Source: Rhodoplanes sp.
GTDB taxonomy: Bacteria; Pseudomonadota; Alphaproteobacteria; Rhizobiales; Xanthobacteraceae
Direction of reading: 5' to 3'
Length of the DNA stretch: 64,000 nucleotides
NCBI RefSeq assembly: GCF_013377085.1
Contig: NZ_JACAAX010000011.1
Location: forward strand, 80,165-144,164
Part shown: positions 28,380 to 37,712 of the stretch, one piece after another
Numbering within the stretch: position 1 is the stretch's first letter
Layout: each line of letters opens with the position of its first letter
Notes under the pieces: model-generated
Told to the model about the DNA's origin: nothing
Databases searched by the model: none
The model's input: only the letters and a program-made list of their open reading frames with translations
Program-made: the position numbers and the translations under genes

Positions 28380-30149
28380 ATGCTTCGGTTCGACGGCTTT
28401 CGACTCGACCCCGACCGGGCGGAGCTGCGCGGCGCCGACGGCGGCGCCGTGAAGCTGCGTCCGAAAACCTTCGATATCCTGCGGCTGCTCGTCGCCAATG
28501 CGGGCCGGATCCTCAGCAAGCAGGAGCTGATGGAGGCGGTCTGGCCGAACGTCCATGTCGGCGAGGACAACCTGTTCCAGTGCATCCGCGAGATCCGGGC
28601 GGCGCTGGGCGACGACACGCGGCAGGTGGTCAAGCTCGTGTCCGGCCGCGGCTACCTGTTCACGGCCGCGGTCTCGGTCGAGCCGGCCGACGGTGGTGCA
28701 ACCCCGGCCGAACCGTCCGGGCCGGCTCCGGGCATGCCGAACGAGCCGCAAGCCGGTGCGCGGCAAGCCGATGCGGGGCAAGCCGATGCGGGAGCCGTGC
28801 CCGCACGCGCGAAATCGCGGTGGCGCCAGTTCTGGCCCGTGCCGGCGGCGGTCGGCGCGCTGGCGGGGCTTTGCGCGGTCGTCGGAATCGCCGTCGCGGC
28901 GTCGGTCTTGCGGCCCGACGCCATCTTCCGACGGACGCCGCCGACGATCGCGATGATGCCTATCGTCGACACGAGCCCGGATCGCCAGGGTGCCGCGATG
29001 GCGGCCGGCGTCACCGACCGCCTGACCGACGGCCTGGCCAGGATCGACAATATCCGCGTGCTGGCGCCGCAGACCAAAGCTGCGGCTGCGGCGCCCGAGC
29101 CGGCGTCGGCGCGACCCGTCCAGGCCGATGTCCTGATCCAGGGCGAACTCGAAAGAAACCCGCAGGCGTGGACCTTGCGGGCGCGCATGATCAAGCCCGC
29201 CACCGGCGAGATTCAAGCCGTCGCCACGGTGTCGGTCGGCGTCGACGCGGCGGACCTGCCGCTCCAGCAGTCGCGGCTGGCCGCCGGCGCGGGCGACCTG
29301 CTGGCGCGCCGCCTCAATGCTCTTCTCGATTCCGGTGGGGAGCCGCCCGCGCGCGGCAGCGCGCACGCCGGCCAGGCCAAGGTGGCGATCGAGCAGGCCG
29401 TCGCCTCGATCAACCAGACGACCCGCGAGCGCTTCGCCACGGCGCAGACGATGCTGGACAAGGCGCTCGCTTCCGACCCCGGCAATGTCGACCTGGAGGT
29501 CACGCTGGCTGCGCTTCAACTGCGCGGTATCCAGATGGTCTGGTACGGCCCGGAGGAGGCGCGCGCGGCGGAGAGCACGGCCGGCGCGATCCTGGAGCGC
29601 GCCCTGCGGGCGAAGCCCAACTCGATTCCCGTGCTCGAGACCTACTGCCGCTTTCTCAGCGCGACCAATCGCTTCGCCGAAAGCCTCGTGGCCTGTGCAA
29701 GGGCGCTGAGCTTCGATCCGTGGAACGGCCTCGCCCTCTACCTCGTCGGGCTGGGGCAGCTTCACCTGGGCCGCTTCGAGGACGCGCTGGCGACCTTCCG
29801 GCAGGCCGACCGTTTCGACACGCCGCCGGTGTCGCGCTGGACATGGCTGCTCGGCGCCGGATGGGCGAACCTGATGCTGGACCACGGCGCGGAGGCGGCG
29901 CCATGGATCGAGCGGTCGATCGCCATCACGCCGGGAACCGGGCGCTCGCACATGCTGCTCGCCGCAGCCTACCAGCAGGCCGGCCGCACCGAAGAGGCCC
30001 GCGCCGCCATGCGGGAGGGCTTGCGGCTGCGGCCCGGCACGACGGCGCTCAATGTCGCGCCGCCGACCAAGAATGCCAGTCCGGTCTATGTCGCAACAGC
30101 CGAACGGATCATCCAGCAGATGATCGCGGCCGGATTGCCGGAGCGCTGA
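28380..30149 (+). CDS. CadC/ToxR-like membrane-anchored transcriptional regulator with TPR domain
   Basis: A 589-residue protein. Residues 1-97 are an OmpR-type winged helix (GGAVKLRPKTFDILRLL, SKQELMEAVWPNVHVGEDNL, IREIRAALGDD, VSGRGYLF). A proline/alanine-rich linker with a small QADAG repeat follows. One membrane segment (about 153-177) places the rest in the periplasm. From about 185 comes an adenylate-cyclase-associated-type domain (TIAMMPIVDTSPDRQGAAMAAGVTDRLTDGLARI), and from about 370 TPR-like helical repeats (ASDPGNVDLEVTLAALQLRG, LAAAYQQAGRTEEARAAMREGLRLRPG). There is no phosphorylatable receiver, so activation would be by the periplasmic part. The start at 28380 follows GGTGGGAC; a longer TTG start at 28335 is less likely. 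Control of the divergent autotransporter is a reasonable inference. Confidence 0.85.
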   Translation: MLRFDGFRLDPDRAELRGADGGAVKLRPKTFDILRLLVANAGRILSKQELMEAVWPNVHVGEDNLFQCIREIRAALGDDTRQVVKLVSGRGYLFTAAVSVEPADGGATPAEPSGPAPGMPNEPQAGARQADAGQADAGAVPARAKSRWRQFWPVPAAVGALAGLCAVVGIAVAASVLRPDAIFRRTPPTIAMMPIVDTSPDRQGAAMAAGVTDRLTDGLARIDNIRVLAPQTKAAAAAPEPASARPVQADVLIQGELERNPQAWTLRARMIKPATGEIQAVATVSVGVDAADLPLQQSRLAAGAGDLLARRLNALLDSGGEPPARGSAHAGQAKVAIEQAVASINQTTRERFATAQTMLDKALASDPGNVDLEVTLAALQLRGIQMVWYGPEEARAAESTAGAILERALRAKPNSIPVLETYCRFLSATNRFAESLVACARALSFDPWNGLALYLVGLGQLHLGRFEDALATFRQADRFDTPPVSRWTWLLGAGWANLMLDHGAEAAPWIERSIAITPGTGRSHMLLAAAYQQAGRTEEARAAMREGLRLRPGTTALNVAPPTKNASPVYVATAERIIQQMIAAGLPER

Positions 30150-30218
30150 ACCCGGCCGGCCGCTGATCGCGCTGCGACCGAAGGCTGGACCTGTCGGCGC
30201 CCCCCGAACCGCGATCCT

Positions 30219-30377
30219 AAGGGCTTCTACCGCATCATGGTGCGCTACGGTTTCATGGAGCGGCCCGACATCCCGGCCGCGCTCCTCCATGTCTCGGCGA
30301 AGGGCCTCGAGTTCGACCTCGACCGGACGACCTTCTTCGTCAGAGCCTCGCTCCCGAGTACCAAGGGCCGTATTTGA
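30219..30377 (+). pseudogene. C-terminal fragment of a second kup gene
   Basis: Codons from 30219 read [21 protein letters not shown] and on to RTTFFVR. Over 42 residues this matches the Kup C-terminal region encoded at about 23343-23468, with 33 identical positions. After that the frame runs ten unrelated codons to TGA at 30377. No Kup sequence is seen before 30219. The DNA also matches closely (for example TTCATGGAGCGGCCCGACAT is identical). It is therefore a truncated remnant of a kup paralogue. It lies on the same strand as intact kup, beyond the autotransporter and regulator genes. Confidence 0.85.
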
Positions 30378-30384
30378 TCAACCA

Positions 30385-30401
30385 GCGCGGCGTAGCCGCG
30401 C
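30385..30401 (-). terminator. Hairpin after glnE
   Basis: GCGCGGC (30385-30391) and GCCGCGC (30395-30401) form a perfect 7-bp stem with a 3-base loop, beginning 8 bases after the glnE stop codon. The sequence beyond it is not T-rich. Confidence 0.45.
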
Positions 30402-30408
30402 CGGCCCG

Positions 30409-33378
30409 CTACGGCTCCTCGCCCAAAATCCGCACGAAGCTCGCCCGCACCCGCTCCTGGGTGTCGGACAGGTGCGCCTCGAGACTGGGGAAATCGGGCA
30501 CGTCGGCGGCGCGGGTGAGCAGCGCCAGCAGGCCGGCGCCGGCCGCCTCGGGCTTGAACGGGCCGCCCAGGCACAGCCGCAGCACATGGGTGAGGTCGTG
30601 GAAGAGGCGCGCCGCCGGGCGCAGCACCTCGGCCTCCTCGACCGGCAGCAGGCCGTGGCGCGCCGCCTTGTCGAGCACCCTTATGGTCGACGTGTCGAGG
30701 ATCGCCGGCGTCGTCGCCGCATGGACGAGCTGCAGGTACTGGGCGATGAACTCGATGTCGATCAGCCCGCCGGCGACGTATTTGAGGTTCCAGCGGTCGT
30801 CGTCGCCCTTCTCGGTGGCGATGGCGCGGCGCATCTCGACGACGTCGCCGGCGACCGCCGTGGCGTCGCGCGGCACGCACAAGACCTCGCGGATCGCCCG
30901 CTCGACCGCGACCGTGAAGGCCGGCGACGCCGACACCACGCGGGCGCGCGTCAGCGCGAGATGCTCCCAGGTCCACGCCTCGGTGCGCTGATAATCCCGG
31001 AAGGCGGCCAGCGACGTCGCGACCGGCCCGGAGCGCCCGGACGGGCGCAGCCGCATGTCGACATCGTAGAGCCGGCCGTGATTGGTCTGGGTGGTGAGCG
31101 CGTTGATCAGCCGCTGGGTGAAGCGCGCATAGTACTGGCTGCCGTAGAGCGAGCGGGGACCGTCCGACTCCGGGCGGGACTCGTCGAAGTCGTAGATGAC
31201 GATCAGGTCGAGATCGGACGAGGCCGTCATCTCGCGGCCGCCGAGCTTGCCCATCGCCAGCACGGCGCTCTCGCCGCCGGCGAGCTTTCCGTAGCTCGCC
31301 GTGAAGCTCTTGCTGATCGAGCGGTGCAACGCCTTGATGACCACGTCGGCGAGCCCGGCGAAGGAATCGCCCGCCTGCACGGCCGAGACGGTGCCGGACA
31401 GGATTCTCGCGCCGATCAGGAACATGTGCTCCTGGCCGAACAGCCGCACGCGGTCGAGGAAGTCCTCGTCGGAGCGCGCCTGCGCCAGCGAGCGCTCGAG
31501 CTCGGCATCGAGCCGCGCCGCGTCGGGCAGCGCGCCGAAGAAGGCCGGGTCGATCAGCGGGTCCATCACCTGCGGATGGGCCGCCAGGATGTCGGCGAGC
31601 CGCGGCGCGGTGCCGAGCAGCAGGGCGACCAGGGCGACCAGATCCGGGTTCTGATTGAGAAGGGCGAACAGCCGCGCGCCACCATGCAGGCCGTTCAGGA
31701 AGTGGTCGAAGGCCAGCACGGCGCCGTCGGGATTTTCCGAGCTGGCGAGCTGGTCGAGCAGCATCGGCACGAGCTGGTCGAAATGGTTGCGGGCCGTCTC
31801 GCCGCGCAGGCCGCGCGGCGCACCGGAGAGCCAGCGCCGTACCGTGGTCGACACCTCGAGCGGCGCCCGGAACCCCATGGCGCCGAGCTTGTCGAGCGTC
31901 TCCTTCTCGTCGCGATCGGGCGGAAAGGAAAGGCCGCGCTGCTCGGCCGCACGCGCGGCGGCGTCCTCGAACAGCGCCGCGTAATGGCGCTGCACGACAA
32001 GCATCTCGGTGAGCAGCGCCTGCGCGAAGCCGTCGCGCCCTTCGAAACCGAGGAAACGGGCGAAGCGATCGAGCGCCGGCCGGTCGGAGGGGAGATTATG
32101 GGTCTGCTCGTCGGCGACCATCTGCAGGCGGTGCTCGACCTCGCGCAGGAAGCAGTAGGCGCGGGCCAGCTCGGTCGCCGCCTCCGGCGCGATCCACTGC
32201 CCGTCCGCCAGCACGTCCAGCATGGCCAGCGTCTCGCGCCCGCGCAGCACCGGGTTGCGACCGCCGGCGATGAGCTGCTGCGTCTGCACGAAAAACTCGA
32301 TCTCGCGGATGCCGCCGCGGCCGAGCTTGACGTTGTGGCCCTCGACCGCGATGTCGCCATGGCCCTTGTAGGCATGGATCTGGCGTTTCATCGCGTGGAC
32401 GTCGGCGAGCGTCGCGAAGTCGAGATATTTGCGCCAGACGAACGGCGTCAGCTCCTTCAGCAGAAGCCCGCCGAGGGCGAGGTCGCCGGCGCAGGGCCGC
32501 GCCTTGATGAAGGCGGCACGCTCCCAGTTCTGGCCGATGCTCTCGTAATAGCCGAGCGCCGCCGGCACCGAGACGGCGACCTGGGTCGAGGCCGGATCCG
32601 GGCGCAGGCGAAGGTCCACCCGAAAGACGTAGCCGTCCTCGGTGCGCTCCTGCAGCAGCTTGATCAGCGTGCGGGTCAGCCGCACGAACAGGAGCGCGGG
32701 CTCGATGCCGGGCGCCAGCGGCGCCGTCGGATCGAAGAACACGATGAGGTCGATGTCGCTCGAATAGTTGAGCTCGTGCGCCCCCATCTTGCCCATGGCG
32801 AAGACGACGTAGCCGCAGTGCTCCTCGATATGGTCGGGGTCTGGCGGCACCAGCTTGCCGGCCCGCATGGCGCCGAGCAGCAGATGGCGCACGGCCGCCC
32901 GCACGGCCGTGTCGGCGAGGTCGCTGAGCGCCCGGGTCACGTGCTCCAGCGGCCACACGCCGCCGATGTCGGCGAGCGCGATCAGCAGCGCCGACTCGGC
33001 CTTCAGCCGGCGCAGCAGCCGCATCACCTCGGCGTCGTCCCGACTCTGCGCCGCCGCCCGAAAGGTCTCCGACATACGCTCGCGCAGCCGCGTGGCGGGA
33101 TCGGAGCGAAGCAGCGTGACGAAGCGAGCCGGATCGCGCCGGATCAGCTCCCACAGGAAGGGCGAGCCGTCGGCCAGCGCCTCGGTCAGGGGACGCAGCA
33201 ACGGCTGCGCCGCAGCCAGCCCGGCGAACACCGCCCCGGCCTCGCCGGCGCCGGCGAGCCAGTCGTCGACGGCCTTGCGGGCCGCCTCGGGGTCGGCCGA
33301 AAGCGGCGCCCGCACGAGGCGTTGCGCCAGCGTCTCAGGACCCTGGTCCACGGCCATCGCTGCCGGTTGGTGAGCCAC
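30409..33378 (-). CDS. glnE: Bifunctional glutamine synthetase adenylyltransferase/adenylyl-removing enzyme
   Basis: GlnE adds and removes AMP on the conserved tyrosine of glutamine synthetase, under control of PII, and so sets nitrogen assimilation. The protein has two nucleotidyltransferase domains, each with the G-K-[ML]-G...SSDxDL motif: GKMGAHELNYSSDIDLIVFFD (deadenylylating half) and GKLGGREMTASSDLDLIVIYD (adenylylating half). Between them are the regulatory helices. The length is 989 residues with a GTG start at 33378, which is 10 bases after the upstream kinase stop and has GAAGG 7 bases before it. An ATG at 33357 is the alternative but lacks a ribosome site. It is the last gene of degP-regulator-kinase-glnE. 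Confidence 0.96.
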   Translation of the reverse strand: MAHQPAAMAVDQGPETLAQRLVRAPLSADPEAARKAVDDWLAGAGEAGAVFAGLAAAQPLLRPLTEALADGSPFLWELIRRDPARFVTLLRSDPATRLRERMSETFRAAAQSRDDAEVMRLLRRLKAESALLIALADIGGVWPLEHVTRALSDLADTAVRAAVRHLLLGAMRAGKLVPPDPDHIEEHCGYVVFAMGKMGAHELNYSSDIDLIVFFDPTAPLAPGIEPALLFVRLTRTLIKLLQERTEDGYVFRVDLRLRPDPASTQVAVSVPAALGYYESIGQNWERAAFIKARPCAGDLALGGLLLKELTPFVWRKYLDFATLADVHAMKRQIHAYKGHGDIAVEGHNVKLGRGGIREIEFFVQTQQLIAGGRNPVLRGRETLAMLDVLADGQWIAPEAATELARAYCFLREVEHRLQMVADEQTHNLPSDRPALDRFARFLGFEGRDGFAQALLTEMLVVQRHYAALFEDAAARAAEQRGLSFPPDRDEKETLDKLGAMGFRAPLEVSTTVRRWLSGAPRGLRGETARNHFDQLVPMLLDQLASSENPDGAVLAFDHFLNGLHGGARLFALLNQNPDLVALVALLLGTAPRLADILAAHPQVMDPLIDPAFFGALPDAARLDAELERSLAQARSDEDFLDRVRLFGQEHMFLIGARILSGTVSAVQAGDSFAGLADVVIKALHRSISKSFTASYGKLAGGESAVLAMGKLGGREMTASSDLDLIVIYDFDESRPESDGPRSLYGSQYYARFTQRLINALTTQTNHGRLYDVDMRLRPSGRSGPVATSLAAFRDYQRTEAWTWEHLALTRARVVSASPAFTVAVERAIREVLCVPRDATAVAGDVVEMRRAIATEKGDDDRWNLKYVAGGLIDIEFIAQYLQLVHAATTPAILDTSTIRVLDKAARHGLLPVEEAEVLRPAARLFHDLTHVLRLCLGGPFKPEAAGAGLLALLTRAADVPDFPSLEAHLSDTQERVRASFVRILGEEP

Positions 33379-33388
33379 GAAAGAACCT

Positions 33389-34861
33389 TCAGGCGGGCGC
33401 CGCACGAGGAAGGGACAGGATGACCCGAAGACCCGGCGCATTGTCTTCGAGCCGTAATTCCCCTCCATGGAGCCGCGCGATCGCGGATGCAAGGCTCAAT
33501 CCGAGCCCGGAGCCGGGCTGCGAGCGGCTCTGCTCCAGCCGGACGAATCGGTCCAGCACCCGGCTGCGGTCGGCCGCGGCGATGCCGGGTCCGCGGTCGG
33601 CGACCGCGATCTCGACCCGGTCGCCCACAGTCGCGGCCGTCATCACCACGTCGGCCGACGGGCGGGCCGGGAACATCGGCGGCGGATCGGGCAGCACCGG
33701 GGCACCGGCACCGGCCTCGGCCGGGATCAGCGAGGCCGCCGGCACGACCGTCTCGGCCGCGTATTTGATGGCATTGTCGATCAGGTTGGCGAGCGCCTGG
33801 CCGATCAGCTCGCGATTGGCCTTGATGGGCGCGGGCTGCGCCGCCTCGACCCGCAGAGCGAGCCCCTTCTCCTCGGCCAGCGGCTCGTAGAGCTCGCCGA
33901 CATCGCGGGCGATCTCGGCGGCATCGAACACCGTCATGTCGGCGCGCGGCTCGCCCGATTCGGCCCGGGCGATCATCAGCAGGGCGTCGAAGGTGCGGAT
34001 CAGCCCGTCCGACTCCTCGAGGGTGGCTTCGAGCGCCTGCCTGTAATCCGCCTCGCTCCCGCCGTGGCGCAACGCCGCCTCGCTGCGGTTGCGCAGCCGG
34101 GTCAGCGGCGTCTTGAGGTCGTGGGCGACATTGTCGGTGACCTCCTTGAGGCCGCGCAGCAGCGTCTCGATGCGCTCCAGCATGGTGTTGAGGCTCGAGG
34201 CGAGGCGGTCGAGCTCGTCGCCGGATCCGCCGACCGGCAGCCGGCCGCCGAGGTCGCCCGCCATGATGACGCGCGCCTTGTCGGTCATGGCGTCGATGCG
34301 CCGCAGCACCCGCCGGCTGACGAACACGCCGCCGGCGATGCCGAGCACCACCACGATGGCGACCGACCAGCGCCCTGCCGTCGCGACTATGCGGAAGAGA
34401 TGCTCGCGCTCGGCGAGGTCACGGCCGACCAGCAGGCGGAAACCGCCCGGCAGCGCGGTCACCCGCACCAGCGCCGTGTGCTCGTCGGCGTCCGGCTCCT
34501 CCAGTCGGCGATAGGTGGTCTCGACCCAGCCGGACCGCTCGATGATGCCGGGCTCCAGCGAGGCGACGTTGCCGGCGACCCCGGCGCCGTTCGGCGTGGT
34601 CACCAGATAGAGGCTCGACCCCGGCTGATTGGCGCGGCTCTCGACGATGTAGACCAGCCGGCGCAACCCGGCCGACTCGTACTGGCCGGTGAGCTCGGTG
34701 ATCTCGCTGTCGACCGTGCGGGCGATCTGCTCGTTCATCAGCCGCCGCGTGTTGAGGGCGAAATAGGCGAGCAGAAAGGCGGCGAACAGCGCCACCACCA
34801 GGAGGTAGACCAGGGTGAGACGGAACGCCGTCGTCTGCAGGAGCTTAACGAGCGCCGTCAC
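33389..34861 (-). CDS. HAMP-domain sensor histidine kinase
   Basis: A 490-residue two-membrane-segment kinase: TM1 at about 14-35, a periplasmic domain of about 125 residues, TM2 at about 164-182, and a HAMP domain (SRRVLRRIDAMTDKARVIMAGDLGGRLP). The HisKA helix carries His247 in NVAHDLKTPLTRLRNR. The ATPase domain has NLIDNAIKYA, ADRGPGI and GSGLGLSLA, with an unusual Pro/Ala-rich insert between the N and G1 boxes (PAEAGAGAPVLPDPPPMFPA). It overlaps the 3' end of the cognate response regulator by 17 bases, so the pair is coupled. Position after degP suggests an envelope-stress role like CpxA. The ligand or stress sensed is unknown. Confidence 0.92.
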   Translation of the reverse strand: MTALVKLLQTTAFRLTLVYLLVVALFAAFLLAYFALNTRRLMNEQIARTVDSEITELTGQYESAGLRRLVYIVESRANQPGSSLYLVTTPNGAGVAGNVASLEPGIIERSGWVETTYRRLEEPDADEHTALVRVTALPGGFRLLVGRDLAEREHLFRIVATAGRWSVAIVVVLGIAGGVFVSRRVLRRIDAMTDKARVIMAGDLGGRLPVGGSGDELDRLASSLNTMLERIETLLRGLKEVTDNVAHDLKTPLTRLRNRSEAALRHGGSEADYRQALEATLEESDGLIRTFDALLMIARAESGEPRADMTVFDAAEIARDVGELYEPLAEEKGLALRVEAAQPAPIKANRELIGQALANLIDNAIKYAAETVVPAASLIPAEAGAGAPVLPDPPPMFPARPSADVVMTAATVGDRVEIAVADRGPGIAAADRSRVLDRFVRLEQSRSQPGSGLGLSLASAIARLHGGELRLEDNAPGLRVILSLPRAAPA

Positions 34862-35522
34862 GGATCATGTACCCCGCCCCGCGCACCGTATGCAGGAGCG
34901 GCTGCGCGAACCCCTTGTCGATCTTGGACCGCAACCGTGAGACATGGACGTCGATCACGTTGGTCTGCGGATCGAAGTGATAATCCCACACGTTCTCCAG
35001 CAGCATGGTCCGCGTCACCACCTGCCCGGCATGCTTCATCAGGTATTCGAGCAGGCGGAACTCGCGCGGCTGCAGCACGATCTCCTCCTTGCCGCGCACC
35101 ACCCGGTGCGACAGCCGGTCGAGCTCGAGATCGCCGACCCGGTAGGCGGTCTCCTCGCGGCCGCCGTGGCGGCGCGCCAGGACCTCGATGCGGGCCAGGA
35201 GCTCGGCAAACGAATAGGGTTTTGCCAGATAGTCGTCGCCGCCGGCACGAAGACCCTTGACGCGGTCGTCGACGGCGCCGAGCGCCGACAGGATCAGGGC
35301 CGGCACCGTGATGCCCTTGGCGCGCAGCGCACCGATCACCGACAGGCCGTCGCGCTTGGGCAGCATGCGGTCGACGATCAGCACGTCGTAGGACTCAGCC
35401 AGCGCCAGGCCGAGCCCCTCCTCGCCGTCGGCGGCGTGATCGGCGACATGGCCGACCTCACGCAGCGCCTTGACCAGGTAGTCGGCGGCGTCGCGATCGT
35501 CTTCGATGACCAACAGGCGCAT
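34845..35522 (-). CDS. OmpR-family response regulator
   Basis: A 225-residue regulator. The receiver (1-120) has the acidic pocket EDD (7-9), phospho-acceptor Asp51 in LIVDRMLPKRDG and Lys in YLAKPYS. The C-terminal winged helix has LQPREFRLLEYLMKHAGQVVTRTMLLENVWDYHFDPQTNVIDVHVSRLRSKID in OmpR style, ending HTVRGAGYMIRD. The start at 35522 is the family-typical MRLLVIEDD, with GGAAGG upstream. Its stop lies within the kinase gene, giving a 17-base overlap. A palindrome upstream of degP is one candidate target site, but that link is inference. Confidence 0.93.
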   Translation of the reverse strand: MRLLVIEDDRDAADYLVKALREVGHVADHAADGEEGLGLALAESYDVLIVDRMLPKRDGLSVIGALRAKGITVPALILSALGAVDDRVKGLRAGGDDYLAKPYSFAELLARIEVLARRHGGREETAYRVGDLELDRLSHRVVRGKEEIVLQPREFRLLEYLMKHAGQVVTRTMLLENVWDYHFDPQTNVIDVHVSRLRSKIDKGFAQPLLHTVRGAGYMIRDGAR

Positions 35523-35871
35523 GGTGAGGACCTTCCCGTCGGGAGCGGCGCGCCCCTCGACGGTTGGCGCCTCGGCCGACGGCATTCGCAGCATGGGCGA
35601 CATGGCCCGCCTCCGTCCGGAGAAGTAGCGGCCCGGCCCGGCGAACACAACCGCACCGGGGATCGGGATCGCATCGCGGCCGGATTGCGCCGGGGCCGCA
35701 TGTGAAAGAGGGGACGACGGCGGACCACCGTCCCCTCCAACGACGGACCCGGCGGGGCGAGGATATGCCGGAACCGCCCGTTCGATGGAGCGAAGGACGG
35801 GCATGGGGCCCGTCCCTCTCCGAGGCTGCTGGGCGGGGGCGACGGGTGCCGAGGCAGCCCCGAGGTGGCGG
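35523..35871. other. Intergenic region between degP and its downstream response regulator
   Basis: These 349 bp contain one clear structure, GAGGGGACG (35708-35716) with CGTCCCCTC (35729-35737), a 9-bp stem with a 12-base loop and no T-run. It could attenuate read-through from degP. No ORF with coding character was accepted, and no promoter consensus is obvious for the regulator. Confidence 0.5.
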
Positions 35872-37425
35872 TCAGCCCTTGCCGAGCGGCACCGCGACGA
35901 AGCGGGTGTTCTGGCCGGACTTGACGCGCATCAGGACGGTCTTCTTGCCGCCCGACTGGGCATCGGCGAGCGCCTTGCGGACGTCGGCCGGGGAACCGAC
36001 GGTGGCGCCGCCGACATCGAGAATGACGTCGCCGGTCTTCAGCCGATCGCCGGCGGCACCGTCGGGATCGACCTGGGTGACGACCACGCCCTCGCTGCCG
36101 CCGCCGGCGACCGCACCGGCCGGGGCCAGCGTCAGGCCGAGGCGCGGCACCTTCATGTCGGCGCCGCCGCGGCCGCCGCGCTCGGTGTCGGTGCCGGCCT
36201 TGGCGACCATCTCCTTGGGCAGCTCGCCGAGCGTCATGGTGAGCGTATCGGTCTTGCCGTTGCGGAAGACCTCGAGCTTCACAGTGGCGCCGGGCGCCAT
36301 CGTGCCGATGGTGCGGGCGAGCGTGCGGGCGTCCTTCACGGGCTCGCCGTTGACGGCCGTGATGACGTCACCCGCCTTTATGCCGGCCTTGGCGGCCGGG
36401 CTGCCGCTCTGCGGCTCGGCGACCAGCGCGCCCTGATCGGTCTTCAGGCCGAGGCTGTCGGCGATCTCGGCGTTGACGGGCTGGATCTGCACGCCGATCC
36501 AGCCGCGAGTGACCTGCCCCTTGTCCTTGAGCTGGGCGACCACCGAGCGCACCGTCTCGGACGGGATCGCGAAGGCGATGCCGACCGAGCCGCCCGACGG
36601 CGAGAAGATCGCCGTGTTGACGCCGATCACGTTGCCGTCGACGTCGAAGCTCGGGCCGCCGGAATTGCCGCGGTTCACCGGGGCGTCGATCTGGATGAAG
36701 TCGTCATAGGGCCCGGCGCCGATGTCGCGGCCGCGCGCCGAGACGATGCCGGCCGTGACGGAGCCGCCGAGGCCGAACGGATTGCCGACCGCCAGCACCC
36801 AGTCGCCGATGCGCGGCGCCTTGTCGGCGAGCGCCACGGCCGGGAAGTCGGTGCGGCCGTCGACCTTGATGAGGGCGAGGTCGGTGCGCGGATCGGTGCC
36901 GATCACCTTGGCCGTGTAGGTCTTGCCGTCGTCGGTGGTGACCTGGACGCTGTCGGCCTTGTCGACCACGTGATTGTTGGTGACCGCGAAGCCGTCCGGC
37001 GTGATGAAGAATCCCGAGCCCTGGCCGGTGCTGAACTGACGGCGGCGCTGGCGCTGCTGGTCGGGCATGCCGTCCTGGCCCTGGCCCTGGCCGAAGCGGC
37101 GGAAGAAGAACTCGAAGGGCGAGCCCTGACCGAACGACTCCTCGTCGTTGCGGGTGCCGATGCGCGGGGTGTTGTCGCTGACCTGGACCTTCACCGAGAT
37201 CACGGCGGGCTTCACCTTCTCGACGATGTCGGCGAAGCCGGCGGGGCGCTGCAGGTTCTGGGCATAGGCGGGCGTCAGCAGGGACGAGCGATTGCCGCCC
37301 GGGCCGAAATCGGGATGGACGAACAGCACGCCGGCACCGAGTGCGCCGACGGTCGCCATCAGGACGAGACGCCGCGCCGAGACGATACCGCGCGCCTTCT
37401 GCTTCAGGGTGTCTTTCTCGATCAT
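35872..37425 (-). CDS. degP: DegP/HtrA-family periplasmic serine protease (Do)
   Basis: A 517-residue periplasmic chaperone-protease that degrades misfolded envelope proteins. The N-terminus has one hydrophobic segment and PAYAQ, a signal or anchor. With the start at 37425 the triad is His152 (TNNHVV), Asp182 (TDLALIKV) and Ser255 (NRGNSGGPSF). Two PDZ domains follow (about 285-375 and 405-505). A Gln/Arg-rich loop, FGQGQGQDGMPDQQRQRRRQ, precedes the protease core. ATG 37425 is preferred because GGAG lies 8 bases upstream; the in-frame ATG at 37437 has none. In the rhizobia I recall, degP follows the cycHJKL genes directly; here the same-strand ccm genes are about 15 kb away. Confidence 0.95.
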   Translation of the reverse strand: MIEKDTLKQKARGIVSARRLVLMATVGALGAGVLFVHPDFGPGGNRSSLLTPAYAQNLQRPAGFADIVEKVKPAVISVKVQVSDNTPRIGTRNDEESFGQGSPFEFFFRRFGQGQGQDGMPDQQRQRRRQFSTGQGSGFFITPDGFAVTNNHVVDKADSVQVTTDDGKTYTAKVIGTDPRTDLALIKVDGRTDFPAVALADKAPRIGDWVLAVGNPFGLGGSVTAGIVSARGRDIGAGPYDDFIQIDAPVNRGNSGGPSFDVDGNVIGVNTAIFSPSGGSVGIAFAIPSETVRSVVAQLKDKGQVTRGWIGVQIQPVNAEIADSLGLKTDQGALVAEPQSGSPAAKAGIKAGDVITAVNGEPVKDARTLARTIGTMAPGATVKLEVFRNGKTDTLTMTLGELPKEMVAKAGTDTERGGRGGADMKVPRLGLTLAPAGAVAGGGSEGVVVTQVDPDGAAGDRLKTGDVILDVGGATVGSPADVRKALADAQSGGKKTVLMRVKSGQNTRFVAVPLGKG

Positions 37426-37522
37426 CAAAGGCTCCATCGTGGTCGTGTCGGCGGCGCGAACCGCATCACCGTGAGCCGGAAGATGGCGACCCGAGGATTA
37501 CCGTGTCCTGACCGCGGGATTA

Positions 37523-37537
37523 AACCTTGGTAAGGTT
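37523..37537 (-). promoter_or_regulatory. Inverted repeat upstream of degP
   Basis: AACCTT-GGT-AAGGTT is a perfect 6-3-6 palindrome about 100 bp upstream of the degP start, in an AT-richer part of the 287-bp divergent gap between degP and corA. It is a candidate operator for the envelope-stress response regulator or another factor. Confidence 0.35.
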
Positions 37538-37712
37538 GGCTTTCAGGAGATAGTCCTTTTATGACAGCGACTTAGTCGCCTCTTCGACGGCCGACCCGGC
37601 AGCGCCGCTTGGCGGGCCGGGGCGCGCAGGTTAAATCGACGCTCGACTTTTCGCTCATCGCCGCCCCGCGGATTCGCCCGCGGTCCGGCCGAGACCGACA
37701 GATGACCGACAG

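Noticed and set aside
30237..30377. The Kup-like fragment as a small functional gene starting at an internal ATG
   Set aside because: It matches only the middle of the cytoplasmic C-terminal domain of a membrane transporter, has no ribosome site and ends in unrelated codons.
30289..33423. A very long open plus-strand frame antisense to glnE
   Set aside because: It is the mirror of a well-recognised gene. In DNA this GC-rich, antisense frames stay open by codon bias; the product is Arg/Gly/His/Gln-rich without any family motif.
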